Assembly: GCF_018918095.1 (NCBI RefSeq)
Contig: NZ_JAHLPV010000019.1
Span: 1-48,429, forward strand
Origin: Acetivibrio sp. MSJd-27
GTDB lineage: Bacteria > Bacillota > Clostridia > UMGS1840 > HGM11507
DNA length: 48,429 nucleotides
Direction of reading: 5' to 3'
Positions 25,650 to 33,876 of the stretch are shown in pieces. Below the pieces are notes generated by a model, which was given only the letters and a program-made list of their open reading frames with translations, was not told the origin of the DNA and ran no database searches. A program made the position numbers and the translations under genes. Numbering within the stretch: the first letter of the stretch is position 1; each line of letters begins with the position of its first letter.

Positions 25650-25688
25650 CGAGGCGTAGCTCAGTTTGGTAGAGTGCTTGGTTTGGGA
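25650..25688 (+). pseudogene. 5' half of host tRNA-Pro(TGG), split by the island
   Basis: Acceptor strand CGAGGCG, D arm (GCTC, loop with G18-G19, GAGT), 5' anticodon strand CTTGG and loop TTTGGGA are present, then the sequence leaves the tRNA. The missing half is at 48089-48133. Its CCAAG and CGCCTCG pair exactly with CTTGG and CGAGGCG. Confidence 0.93.
25681..25688 (+). other. Left attachment core (attL)
   Basis: GTTTGGGA, the anticodon-loop octamer, is repeated at 48088-48095 as attR. Joining the two outer sides restores a whole tRNA. Joining the two inner sides gives ATGC-GTTTGGGA-GCAT, a symmetric core as expected for a tyrosine-recombinase attP. Confidence 0.85.
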
Positions 25689-25793
25689 GCATAGACGGTG
25701 TTCGCACTGTATGACAACGACAACCGCCGAAAGCCCTTCAACCGTGCGGATTTTGGGCGGTTTGGAAAATGAAAAAAAGCAGTCAAAAATGTG

Positions 25794-25826
25794 TTTGACC
25801 ACAGATTTGACCACTTACACGACCAC
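25794..25826 (+). repeat. Three 12-bp tandem repeats near attL
   Basis: TTTGACCAC at 25794 and 25806 and a CGACCAC variant ending at 25826, at 12-base period. Such direct repeats near an attachment core can be integrase arm sites. On the minus strand they encode a short tail (SGQICGQTHF, then stop) that may be the end of a lost integrase gene. Confidence 0.5.
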
Positions 25827-25841
25827 AATTAAATAAACTAT

Positions 25842-25917
25842 CGGGGTGTAGCGCAGTTGATAGCGCGCCGCATTTGGGATGCGGAGGCCGCGAGTTTGAG
25901 CCTCGCCACTCCGACCA
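25842..25917 (+). tRNA. tRNA-Pro (anticodon TGG), island-borne, complete
   Basis: A 76-nucleotide cloverleaf with encoded CCA. Acceptor stem CGGGGTG/CACTCCG, D stem GCGC/GCGC, anticodon stem CCGCA/TGCGG with loop TTTGGGA, T stem GCGAG/CTCGC. The D loop has G18-A19 and the T loop is TTTGAGC, so the usual G19-C56 contact is replaced by A19-U56, which still pairs. It has the same anticodon as the split host gene. A terminator follows. It may be read from the host tRNA promoter, or from TTGACC-17-TAAATA (25807-25835), although that would leave almost no 5' leader. Confidence 0.92.
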
Positions 25918-25923
25918 ATTTTT

Positions 25924-25963
25924 AAGCGATTTCAGTATTTTTTACTGCAATCGCTTATTTTTT
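25924..25963 (+). terminator. tRNA terminator
   Basis: AAGCGATT pairs with AATCGCTT around a 17-base loop, followed by ATTTTTT. Confidence 0.8.
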
Positions 25964-25974
25964 CAGAATGAGTA

Positions 25975-26002
25975 TTGACAAATAAAAATTTTCTGATATA
26001 AT
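25975..26002 (+). promoter_or_regulatory. Promoter of the nucleotidyltransferase gene
   Basis: TTGACA-16-TATAAT, 60 bases before the ATG at 26062. Confidence 0.75.
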
Positions 26003-26061
26003 TTAACGATTTATCACTAAAGTGTTGAATGGGTGGCATGGGCGAAAAGGAGAAATATAAA

Positions 26062-26715
26062 ATGTACAGAATTGTCGATGAGTCAGAATGCAAAAGGTAT
26101 CGCTCTGACTGTTCACATGTCTTAAAAAAGACATGTGCCTTGCTTAAAGAAAAATGCATTAACGCCCAATTCACTCTTGTTGGCAGTGGAGCAAGAAATA
26201 TGGTTACACGAAACGGCAATGGACCGTTTGACCTTGACTACAACCTTGAAATAATTAAAGCTCCGGACGAATATTGGAATGATCTGCGTCATTTAAAAAA
26301 TACCGTTCGTATTTTGCTTGATAAAGCCGAAGGATTGACTTGCTTTTCCGAATCACAAGATTCAACTTCATGTTTGACAGCTCTGTTACATTTCAAAGAT
26401 GAACCTGCAGTTGAATTTAGTTTTGATGTTGCAATTGTCGCCAAAAATTCTGATGGAACACTGTGCAGGTTGATTCATAATAAAAATGTCTGGGAATACG
26501 GTAATGACCAGTATGTTTGGAATGAGGTTCCAAGCTCTCACAACATAGCGCAAAAGGTAAAACAAATCAAAATCAATGATTTATGGCTTGATGTAAGAGA
26601 GCGCTATATTTATCTTAAAAATCTATATTTATCTCATCTGTTAGAGAAAGATCATCCGTCATTTATTGTTTATGTTGAAGCTGTCAATCAAATTTATAAT
26701 CAATATTTTAATTAG
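26062..26715 (+). CDS. Nucleotidyltransferase-fold protein, function unknown
   Basis: A 217-residue protein of the polymerase-beta superfamily. The signature is LVGSGARNMV followed by FDLDYNLEI, giving the helix-turn GS and the D-x-D metal site. The third acid is probably in VEFSFDVAIV. The rest is helical with no clear second domain. Proteins of this fold include tRNA-modifying toxins, antibiotic adenylyltransferases and second-messenger synthases, and I cannot choose among them. The ATG at 26062 has an AAAAGGAG site; an in-frame ATG at 26029 does not. It is a single gene with its own promoter and terminator, 144 bases after the replacement tRNA-Pro. Confidence 0.65.
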   Translation: MYRIVDESECKRYRSDCSHVLKKTCALLKEKCINAQFTLVGSGARNMVTRNGNGPFDLDYNLEIIKAPDEYWNDLRHLKNTVRILLDKAEGLTCFSESQDSTSCLTALLHFKDEPAVEFSFDVAIVAKNSDGTLCRLIHNKNVWEYGNDQYVWNEVPSSHNIAQKVKQIKINDLWLDVRERYIYLKNLYLSHLLEKDHPSFIVYVEAVNQIYNQYFN

Positions 26716-26724
26716 CGACCGTAT

Positions 26725-26754
26725 TCTTTGTCTACAGCACCTCAAATTTTGACA
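26725..26754 (+). repeat. 30-bp island repeat, left copy
   Basis: About 25 of 30 bases match 47821-47850, and a third copy is at 37639-37668, all in the same orientation. Read on the minus strand, the copies encode or nearly encode VKICTA-type peptide ends. Confidence 0.5.
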
Positions 26755-26792
26755 GGGTGACTTTTTCGGTCACCCTGTCATTTTCTCTTTTT
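26750..26792 (+). terminator. Terminator of the nucleotidyltransferase gene
   Basis: A perfect 12-bp stem (TGACAGGGTGAC with GTCACCCTGTCA) is followed by TTTTCTCTTTTT. Confidence 0.85.
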
Positions 26793-26980
26793 CCGCCTTG
26801 ATTTGCGCCTTGACCTGCACAATCATTTCCGCGAGCTTTTTTCGGTTTGCTCACAGTTGTCATCGTAAACGTTGAATTTCTTCCGTTTGCTGTTTGATAG
26901 GCTCTTACATAACGAATCATTACATTTTGTTCCATTTTTTGTTTATTGCGGGTTTATTGTTAACTCCATGTATCGCGCTA

Positions 26981-27009
26981 TTGACAAATGGATTTGTTTG
27001 TGATAAAAT
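26981..27009 (+). promoter_or_regulatory. Promoter of the pPIWI-RE operon
   Basis: TTGACA at 26981-26986, a 17-base spacer and TAAAAT at 27004-27009. It leaves a leader of about 120 bases before the first gene. Confidence 0.7.
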
Positions 27010-27083
27010 ATAAATGTACACGAGAAAAATAGAATTATCGATATAGGTGCCATGTTTGGGCTCTATTCCTTTTTGATATTGTA

Positions 27084-27120
27084 AAGTATCTCTTGTACAC
27101 CAAGAGGTACTTTTTTATTT
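27084..27120 (+). terminator. Terminator-like hairpin in the leader of the pPIWI-RE operon
   Basis: AAGTATCTCTT pairs with AAGAGGTACTT over all 11 positions (one T-G pair) around GTACACC and runs into TTTTTTATTTTA. It lies between the promoter and the ribosome site at 27122-27130, the layout of a transcription attenuator. Confidence 0.7.
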
Positions 27121-27134
27121 TACTGGAGGTTATT

Positions 27135-28265
27135 ATGAACGCTGTACATTTACAAAAAGCCCTTGCTTTCATAGCAAGCGGATTAGTTGAAAAAGAAAAG
27201 CTCCTCAAGGAATCACCGAATCGATATCCTTACAGCAAAAACCTACAAAGAGGAATCAATATGTTTTTGGCTGCGTGCCTAGAGATGGGGCGCCTTGGAG
27301 AAAACACTTTTAAGTATGCTGACGAGAGTTCGTTTCTAACTCAATATATAAGCAAACCCCTCTGTGAATGGTTCGATGATTGGGATCAAGCGGCCCTCGT
27401 GCAGTACGAGATAAATTTGCAACCCTTTTATGCCTATGGTCCATTTGCATATCATCGTGGTAAAAACAATGTTTATATCACCACAGAAGAATGTGTTGAA
27501 TTCCTTAGCACTCAAGAAAATAATATTATTGAGGGAACTGATGAACGTGCCCTTTATGAAAAAATCATTCAGTTATCTCAAGATGATTACTGCAAGGTCA
27601 GAAAATATATAATACAAAATCCTATAATAACTATAGAAGATCGTCGTGCTTTCTTACTTGAATATGCAGACAACGCAAATGCCAAAGAAGCCTTTAATCT
27701 TGCATACGAGTTGTTTGAAGGAACCTATACAACTTGTGCAGCTTGTGGATGGACAATGACAGAAGGCATCTATGGCTATTCGTGTGTTTCGGAGCATTGC
27801 TTAGAACATATGCCAGCAATTATAGATGAAATGAAAATTGATGCGTCTATGAAGCCGGTTTACAGACTTAAAAAAGGCATTATGAGATATTTCGCACAGC
27901 CTGGTAAACTTGAAATGAGCATAGCCAAGTTCTGTGAAAAGAAAAACCTCGAATACTCATTATGGCCGCAAAAGGATCGATTTGACATAGAAATTCGTTT
28001 TAATGACGGAGAAATATGGGAGATTGATGCGAAAGCTTATCGTAACCCAATATCCTTGTGTGCAAAAATCAAAAACGATGGTGGTTTCCCAGCTGGCAAT
28101 TATAAATTCGGATATTATGTTGTTCCAACGGAGTATACAGCTAATAAAAGCAACTACACTTCCGTGGTAAACAAAGTTTTGACACAACAACCTAATGTAA
28201 AATGCGTTACATTGGCCGCAATAAAAAGAAAAATAAATCAAAAGGTTGGTGAAATAAATGGGTAA
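27135..28265 (+). CDS. pPIWI-RE-associated restriction endonuclease-fold nuclease
   Basis: A 376-residue protein. A middle CxxC...C....C cluster (CAACGWTMTEG, then SCVSEHC, about 200-218) looks like a zinc ribbon. The C-terminal PD-(D/E)xK-type nuclease core is D284-I-E-I followed by E296-I-D298-A-K300. Genes with this pattern lie directly before a DinG-like helicase and a pPIWI-RE gene in the operons described by Aravind and colleagues. I rely on that synteny as well as the motif. The ATG at 27135 has an ACTGGAGG site (an in-frame ATG at 27093 sits inside the hairpin). The stop overlaps the next gene by 8 bases. Confidence 0.75.
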   Translation: MNAVHLQKALAFIASGLVEKEKLLKESPNRYPYSKNLQRGINMFLAACLEMGRLGENTFKYADESSFLTQYISKPLCEWFDDWDQAALVQYEINLQPFYAYGPFAYHRGKNNVYITTEECVEFLSTQENNIIEGTDERALYEKIIQLSQDDYCKVRKYIIQNPIITIEDRRAFLLEYADNANAKEAFNLAYELFEGTYTTCAACGWTMTEGIYGYSCVSEHCLEHMPAIIDEMKIDASMKPVYRLKKGIMRYFAQPGKLEMSIAKFCEKKNLEYSLWPQKDRFDIEIRFNDGEIWEIDAKAYRNPISLCAKIKNDGGFPAGNYKFGYYVVPTEYTANKSNYTSVVNKVLTQQPNVKCVTLAAIKRKINQKVGEING

Positions 28266-31200
28266 AAGAGACTCGAAAATGTATTATGCACCATTGCAGG
28301 CGTATTTTAACGATGAAATGATGTCGATCGATAGATTTGCTAATATAGAGGCTGTGTTGTATTTATTACTTAAACACGCTAATACTCCAGAGCCTGAAAA
28401 AGCATACCTATTGTTTTCGCAATATCAGCTTATAGGAATAGAAAGCGGTACTGAGGCTGATCGCCAATTACAATGTGCTCGATATACATTAGGTTGTTAC
28501 CGTTCTCGAAAGTATTGGCAGGATGATTTAGACGAATATCGTTCTGATATATATAGCGGATTTAGAGCATTTGCGTTCAAATGTGAAAACGGCAAAACAA
28601 CACTAATGGTAAATGAGGACAAAATACCTCTTTCTTACGAAGACCGCATAAAAGAATGGGAAAAACATTGGCTCTTACCAGATATTTGTAAAGAAGAATA
28701 TCCGATGGCGGGAGAAGGCACGTACTGTTACTATACCACAACAAAAGAAGATTTTGAAAAATCAGAAAGAATTAAAGTTTCTTTTTCGGAAAACACATTA
28801 GCATCAGTTAAATCCGAAGAGCCGATCGATAGCAGAAACATAAATCCAATTACCATTTCTATTTCTGAGCTTTTAGAATGCGCCAAAGAGATGAGAAATA
28901 TAGATCCCACCGATTATTGCTATGATATTCTACAAAGCAATACTATAAAAGCGGTAAAAGATGGTAAAGTATCATTATGCGACAAATTCACTATAATGCA
29001 AACCGTAAATATTGTCGGCATGGTGGGATCTGGCAAATCCACCCTCATCAAGGTGTTAGCATATTGGGCAAACAAAAACGGTAAGCGAATTGTCATTGTG
29101 TTAGATACGGTGGCAGAAGTCTTTAATCTTTGGATGTATCTTAATAAGTTATCGGTAAACTGTTCCCCCCTTGTTGGAAGAAGCGAAAGATTAAAGTATA
29201 TCAATCAAATTGCAGAGCCAAATAAGACGTGTCTCCCATCCTCGTTATCTCAATATCTAACAAACGCTTGTCTTGTTGATGGCATGAACGATGGTGATGA
29301 AGCCAGCCTTGCATATGGCAAAGAGCCTTGTTTTTCCTTAAAAGAGCCTGGCAAAAGCAAAGCTTTTCTGTGTCCCTATTTTAATATCTGTCATGGTGCT
29401 AAAATGCTGCGTGACTGCTATACTGCATCCGTAGTTCTCACTTCTGTGGCTGGTTTTGCTATTTCTCGAGTTGGTAAGAATCGTGAACCCTTCCTTGATG
29501 TAGCTTTAAGAAAATTTGACATAGTGATTTTTGATGAAAGCGACCGCGTACAAAAAACATTGGACCAGTTGTTTATGCCGGAAACAAGTTTTAATCACTA
29601 TATTAAAGAAAGCGCAAATGATTGCGCTCGCTATATGAATATGACAGGCTTCGAAAGAGAAAAAAATCGAGCAATTCAAGAATATAGCGAATTACAATTA
29701 AGAACGACTGGCGTGATGAGTTGTCTTACAAAAGCACTCAATTGGAATCTTGGAAAATGGAACAAATTATCTGCAGGCGAGCCTTTTTCTGCATTAACGC
29801 TTTTGGATGATCTGAAAAGGGATGAACATTATAAGATTCCAGATAAGATCTACAAAGATATCTATTCCTTAATAGATGACGAAAACGATAATTCGAATTT
29901 GAGTAATACTCTGCGCGAAGTCCTTAATGCTTCTTGTATGGAAACCGACTTTCGTCTCTTTAATACATTGTATAAGAGATGGATTGACGAAGAAAATTTT
30001 TCATTCGATAGAACTAAAACAAACGCCAAGATAATAGCCGTGCAGGATGCTCGTATTAAGCTCATCATTTGCCTAATATTCTTTGACCACTTTATCAGAA
30101 AATTAAGCGATGCTTATGCAGCATGTCATGAGACCTCGTACGGCCAGAATGAAATTTTTGGTTTCCTTCAAACACGTTTTCAAGACCAGCAAAAATATCT
30201 ACCATCTGCATTATGTGGAAATTTATTCGGCATGAAAAAGAACGAGCAGGGCGACATTATTCTATTCAGACAGTTTGCATTCGGACGGAGTTTAATGAAA
30301 GATCTTCCATATCTAAGATTGGATGAAAACGGCGAAGCAATTGGTCCTCATGTCATTATGCTTTCCGGCTCAAGTTGGGCTGAAGGGTCGTATGAGTATC
30401 ACATTAACCGTCCTGTAAACTATATTTTAGAAGCAGATTCTGACAAGCGTGATTTTCTATCCAAAACGAAGTTCTATGAATCTGGTTTTTCAGAAAGGGT
30501 ATCCGGCTCTGGGGAAATGCGGATAGAAATGCTTAAAAAAATTACAGAAAAATCCGCGGGTGATATCATCGAGGAATATAACCGCAATGTTGGAAAAATT
30601 CTAATAATCGTAAACAGTTATGAACAAGCAAGTATCGTTCAAGAGACTCTTGCAAACACATTACACAAAAAGCAGTGTTCTGCCAGAGTGTATCGTATGA
30701 TTTCCGATGCAACAACTACCGATGATTCTGAAGGTGTAATTCGCCGCGGTGAAGCAAACCGGTTTGCTTCAATGCCTGCAGAAATCTTAATTGCTCCTGC
30801 AATGGCCATCGAACGAGGACACAATATTGTTGACGAGAAAGGCCACTCTGCGTTAGGTGCAGTTTTCTTCTTTGTTCGTCCTATGTCAGTACCTGATGAT
30901 GTACAAGAAAAAGGTAGCAAATTGAATGGTTATATGGAGGCTCACTGCAAAAGAAATCCTGGCGAATCTATATGGGAATATAATATGCGTATGCGCCAGG
31001 AAGCGTCAAAGAGATGGAGTATTGTTACGCGAAGCGGAAACTATGGCTTGGATAATCTTTCAGATGATGATAAAAAAGACATAGTATCAACACTGTTTAT
31101 CTTGATCCTGCAGATATTTGGACGTCTTGCACGTGTTACAGACACCAGTAAGCCTGCGCCACATGTTTATTTTGTAGATGGTGCTTTTAGAAAAGCCCCT

Positions 31201-31347
31201 GATACAGAACGTGGTTTCGACTGTCTCACAGAACTCGGCACATACCTCGATAATATGATACAGTCAGAAACAAGTTCCGAAATTGCAAATACACTATACA
31301 AACCTTTTTACGATGCATTTAAGAAAGGAGTTAATTATGGTAGGTAA
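28258..31347 (+). CDS. DinG-like superfamily 2 helicase of the pPIWI-RE system
   Basis: A 1029-residue helicase. The Walker A motif is MVGSGKSTLIK (about 256-266). A cysteine-rich insert (LCPYFNICHGAKMLRDC) resembles the Fe-S region of DinG/XPD helicases. The Walker B motif is FDIVIFDESD (about 421-430), and motif VI is QIFGRLARVTD near the C-terminus. It is predicted to unwind DNA or DNA-RNA hybrids for the nuclease and PIWI partners. It overlaps the nuclease gene by 8 bases and the next gene by 11, so all three are probably translated together. Confidence 0.8.
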   Translation: MGKRDSKMYYAPLQAYFNDEMMSIDRFANIEAVLYLLLKHANTPEPEKAYLLFSQYQLIGIESGTEADRQLQCARYTLGCYRSRKYWQDDLDEYRSDIYSGFRAFAFKCENGKTTLMVNEDKIPLSYEDRIKEWEKHWLLPDICKEEYPMAGEGTYCYYTTTKEDFEKSERIKVSFSENTLASVKSEEPIDSRNINPITISISELLECAKEMRNIDPTDYCYDILQSNTIKAVKDGKVSLCDKFTIMQTVNIVGMVGSGKSTLIKVLAYWANKNGKRIVIVLDTVAEVFNLWMYLNKLSVNCSPLVGRSERLKYINQIAEPNKTCLPSSLSQYLTNACLVDGMNDGDEASLAYGKEPCFSLKEPGKSKAFLCPYFNICHGAKMLRDCYTASVVLTSVAGFAISRVGKNREPFLDVALRKFDIVIFDESDRVQKTLDQLFMPETSFNHYIKESANDCARYMNMTGFEREKNRAIQEYSELQLRTTGVMSCLTKALNWNLGKWNKLSAGEPFSALTLLDDLKRDEHYKIPDKIYKDIYSLIDDENDNSNLSNTLREVLNASCMETDFRLFNTLYKRWIDEENFSFDRTKTNAKIIAVQDARIKLIICLIFFDHFIRKLSDAYAACHETSYGQNEIFGFLQTRFQDQQKYLPSALCGNLFGMKKNEQGDIILFRQFAFGRSLMKDLPYLRLDENGEAIGPHVIMLSGSSWAEGSYEYHINRPVNYILEADSDKRDFLSKTKFYESGFSERVSGSGEMRIEMLKKITEKSAGDIIEEYNRNVGKILIIVNSYEQASIVQETLANTLHKKQCSARVYRMISDATTTDDSEGVIRRGEANRFASMPAEILIAPAMAIERGHNIVDEKGHSALGAVFFFVRPMSVPDDVQEKGSKLNGYMEAHCKRNPGESIWEYNMRMRQEASKRWSIVTRSGNYGLDNLSDDDKKDIVSTLFILILQIFGRLARVTDTSKPAPHVYFVDGAFRKAPDTERGFDCLTELGTYLDNMIQSETSSEIANTLYKPFYDAFKKGVNYGR

Positions 31348-33808
31348 ACCTATTTTCCCTATGGCCTATAAAATAAAACCTAATCAAGTCAGAAAAATCT
31401 ATTATCTCGGTTTTCCTTCATCATGGAAAGAAGAACTAATTAAATTAACTAAAGCCAATAATCCAAAATTCAAGATCGAATACGGACTTCCTACACATGC
31501 TTTGCAAAAACTGGTTGATTCATGGATGGAAGGTATTGTATCCATGTCTCCTTTGAAAGAATATAGTAATGATAGTCACTGGTTAGCATCCACAATTCCT
31601 TTTGACGGAAAAAGAATAAATATTCTTTTAGAAATCATCCGTGTTTGGATTGCTGCGACATATATCTCCGCTTATAAAGCAAATCCTTTTGTGATTTTTA
31701 TGGCAAAAGACCTTTGTTCAGAAATGAAAGCTGATGAATTTTATCCTCTATGTTCAGAAAAAGATGTACTCTTATCGATGGCAGATGGACAAGTTAGTGA
31801 TGAAGCATATCAAGCAATACCTTTAGTCGTTGTAAATAGACTTGTAGGGCAAGATATAGAAATCTGCGGAAATCAAATACACTTATCGTATGCCGCAAAA
31901 AACGAATTGGTAAGTAGCATCATCACAGAGCCCAAATTTGGACACAAATATTCTTTCGTGTTTAGATTTTCGGTACAAACCACGCCCCCTGAACGCGAAG
32001 CACTTTTGCTTTGTGACATAAGCATGCGCAGATGGATATACGGTAGAAAAAACAAGACAAAATCACCTTTTCTTAAAAGCGCCATCATTGGTCATATAAG
32101 AGTATCCGATGATAAAATTTGTCAAATCCCTATTCAATACAATTATGAAACAAAATCTTTAGACTGGAAAAGTCAAGATCGAGAATGTTATAACCTATAT
32201 GGATACAAATCTCTTCCCGCGGTTGATAATTTATGGGATATTGTTGAGTGTGGTGATAATAGATATATGCTTCCATATACAAACGGAATGGAGGGGTTTA
32301 TCAAATCTGCCATTGGCACCGGTGTCCCCGTCAAAGATAAAGCAGAAGCATATGAAAAGATTTTTGAACTATTAGGAGATATTGTGGACAAACCCTCTGT
32401 ACCCAATAGAATCTCCACAAGACAGAAACTGAGCTACTACAAGTCACCGAATCATTATGAAACAAGAGAAGATTTTAGAAAATGGGTTGTATCATGCACA
32501 GAAACAAATAAAATACTGTTTGAGTTATATGGAGTGTTAAACAATCCCTCTCATCAATCCTTACTAACCGCAATCAGCAATAAGATTATGTGCGATTTTG
32601 GTGAAGAAAATAGTAATTCATGTTTATCTGTCGACATCGTTCAGAAAGAAATAGGTGATATTGCTAATCCAGTCAATAAATATGACAAAATCCAAAGATG
32701 TGATGAGTTAAAAGAAGAACTTGGAGAAACTGAGGATGTAATCGCTTGCATTTGCATTATTCCTGGTGCTGATGCTGACGAATATAAAGATGATAAAGAC
32801 CCCAAACTAATAATTCGCAATGCATTTGCACGCTCTGGCAGAATAGTACAATTTGTCGTTGCTTCTGCCGAGGATGATTCTCTTAATCATCAGAAGATAG
32901 AACATGCCGTATATGATTTATATCGTCAGCTCGGTATTACAACTCTAATGAATACCGAACAACTAAAATCATACAAGTTAAAAGATGTCACTTGTGTCGG
33001 AATGCATGTGTGCACACAGATACATAGTATTAGACAAAAGGCACGATTTTTGCCAATTTATGTATCACATGATCTTTCGACAGGAAGGACCCGTGTTCAA
33101 TGTGCTGCTTTTGAAGAGAATAATATAAGTTATCGAAAAGCGTGTTTGGAAATGGCAAAACTGTTTTGGAATGAAAATTTCGAACAGTTATGTGTAAATG
33201 CCAGTTTCTCTCCTGCCAAACAAAAACTCATCGAAATGAAAAATCATTTTGACTACGATAGTCAAGGAGCAGTCCTTTTGGTTCATTCAGATGGTAACAC
33301 GCGCCCTCTATGGGGAGGTATTTCAGATAAATCCATAAGTGGATATATCGTAACGAATGATTATATGCCCGATCAGATAGATGCGGGTTCTAACAAAGCA
33401 TCGTATCCAATCTCACTATCTGGTACTGGAGTTCGCGTATTTCGTGTAAGGAACAATGCAGAAGTTCCTGATTATTACACAAGCCAACGCGAGGATGAGA
33501 ATTATTCTTCCGCTTCCGGCATTTTCAAATATGGCAAAGTGTTTTGGGCAATATCACAAAAGCCAAACGACCCCAAATATAATCGAAGTCTGAAGGAGTC
33601 ACGCTTCGATTATCCTTTTATCGACTACGCCGAAAAAGATATGATTGAAATATATCCGTTACAACTTCAAATTGAAGACGATCCTTCAGTTTGGACCAAA
33701 TATATCACTGACTTGTGTTCATTATCAATTCAATACAATCAATCAACAACCCTTCCGTTACCGTTACACCTTGCGGCTGCTTTAGAGGAATACTTACTGG
33801 AAATTTAA
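31337..33808 (+). CDS. pPIWI-RE family Argonaute-like protein
   Basis: An 823-residue protein. The C-terminal half matches the pPIWI-RE RNase H-like domain as I know it: RFLPIYVSHDLSTGRTRVQC, AVLLVHSDGNTRPLWGG, VRVFRVRNNAEVPDYY, SGIFKYGKVFWAISQKPN and the closing LPLPLHLAAALEEYLLEI. The N-terminal half should hold the pPIWI-RE N-terminal and MID-like modules. The family is thought to bind a guide and act with a helicase and REase against foreign nucleic acid. The ATG at 31337 has an AAAGGAG site and overlaps the helicase stop; an in-frame ATG at 31283 is unlikely. Guide type and target are unknown. Confidence 0.82.
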   Translation: MVGKPIFPMAYKIKPNQVRKIYYLGFPSSWKEELIKLTKANNPKFKIEYGLPTHALQKLVDSWMEGIVSMSPLKEYSNDSHWLASTIPFDGKRINILLEIIRVWIAATYISAYKANPFVIFMAKDLCSEMKADEFYPLCSEKDVLLSMADGQVSDEAYQAIPLVVVNRLVGQDIEICGNQIHLSYAAKNELVSSIITEPKFGHKYSFVFRFSVQTTPPEREALLLCDISMRRWIYGRKNKTKSPFLKSAIIGHIRVSDDKICQIPIQYNYETKSLDWKSQDRECYNLYGYKSLPAVDNLWDIVECGDNRYMLPYTNGMEGFIKSAIGTGVPVKDKAEAYEKIFELLGDIVDKPSVPNRISTRQKLSYYKSPNHYETREDFRKWVVSCTETNKILFELYGVLNNPSHQSLLTAISNKIMCDFGEENSNSCLSVDIVQKEIGDIANPVNKYDKIQRCDELKEELGETEDVIACICIIPGADADEYKDDKDPKLIIRNAFARSGRIVQFVVASAEDDSLNHQKIEHAVYDLYRQLGITTLMNTEQLKSYKLKDVTCVGMHVCTQIHSIRQKARFLPIYVSHDLSTGRTRVQCAAFEENNISYRKACLEMAKLFWNENFEQLCVNASFSPAKQKLIEMKNHFDYDSQGAVLLVHSDGNTRPLWGGISDKSISGYIVTNDYMPDQIDAGSNKASYPISLSGTGVRVFRVRNNAEVPDYYTSQREDENYSSASGIFKYGKVFWAISQKPNDPKYNRSLKESRFDYPFIDYAEKDMIEIYPLQLQIEDDPSVWTKYITDLCSLSIQYNQSTTLPLPLHLAAALEEYLLEI

Positions 33809-33820
33809 GTCTAAACTCAC

Positions 33821-33867
33821 ATAACAAAATGGGCTGAGAGTATTGTTTTCTCAGTCCATTTTGTTAT
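33821..33867. terminator. Bidirectional terminator of the pPIWI-RE operon
   Basis: ATAACAAAATGG-CTGAGA pairs with TCTCAG-CCATTTTGTTAT (one central mismatch), a 19-base arm on each side. It separates the operon from the convergent recombinase genes. Confidence 0.8.
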
Positions 33868-33876
33868 AGTCATTGC

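Noticed and set aside
25572-25814. 80-codon minus-strand ORF over the split tRNA
   Set aside because: It covers the tRNA promoter and 5' half. A different frame gives a possible integrase tail, but this ORF is not a gene.
26732-26935. 67-codon minus-strand ORF after the nucleotidyltransferase gene
   Set aside because: Its 3' end lies inside a strong terminator stem and the 30-bp repeat; no recognisable family. It could be a remnant, but I cannot support it as a gene.
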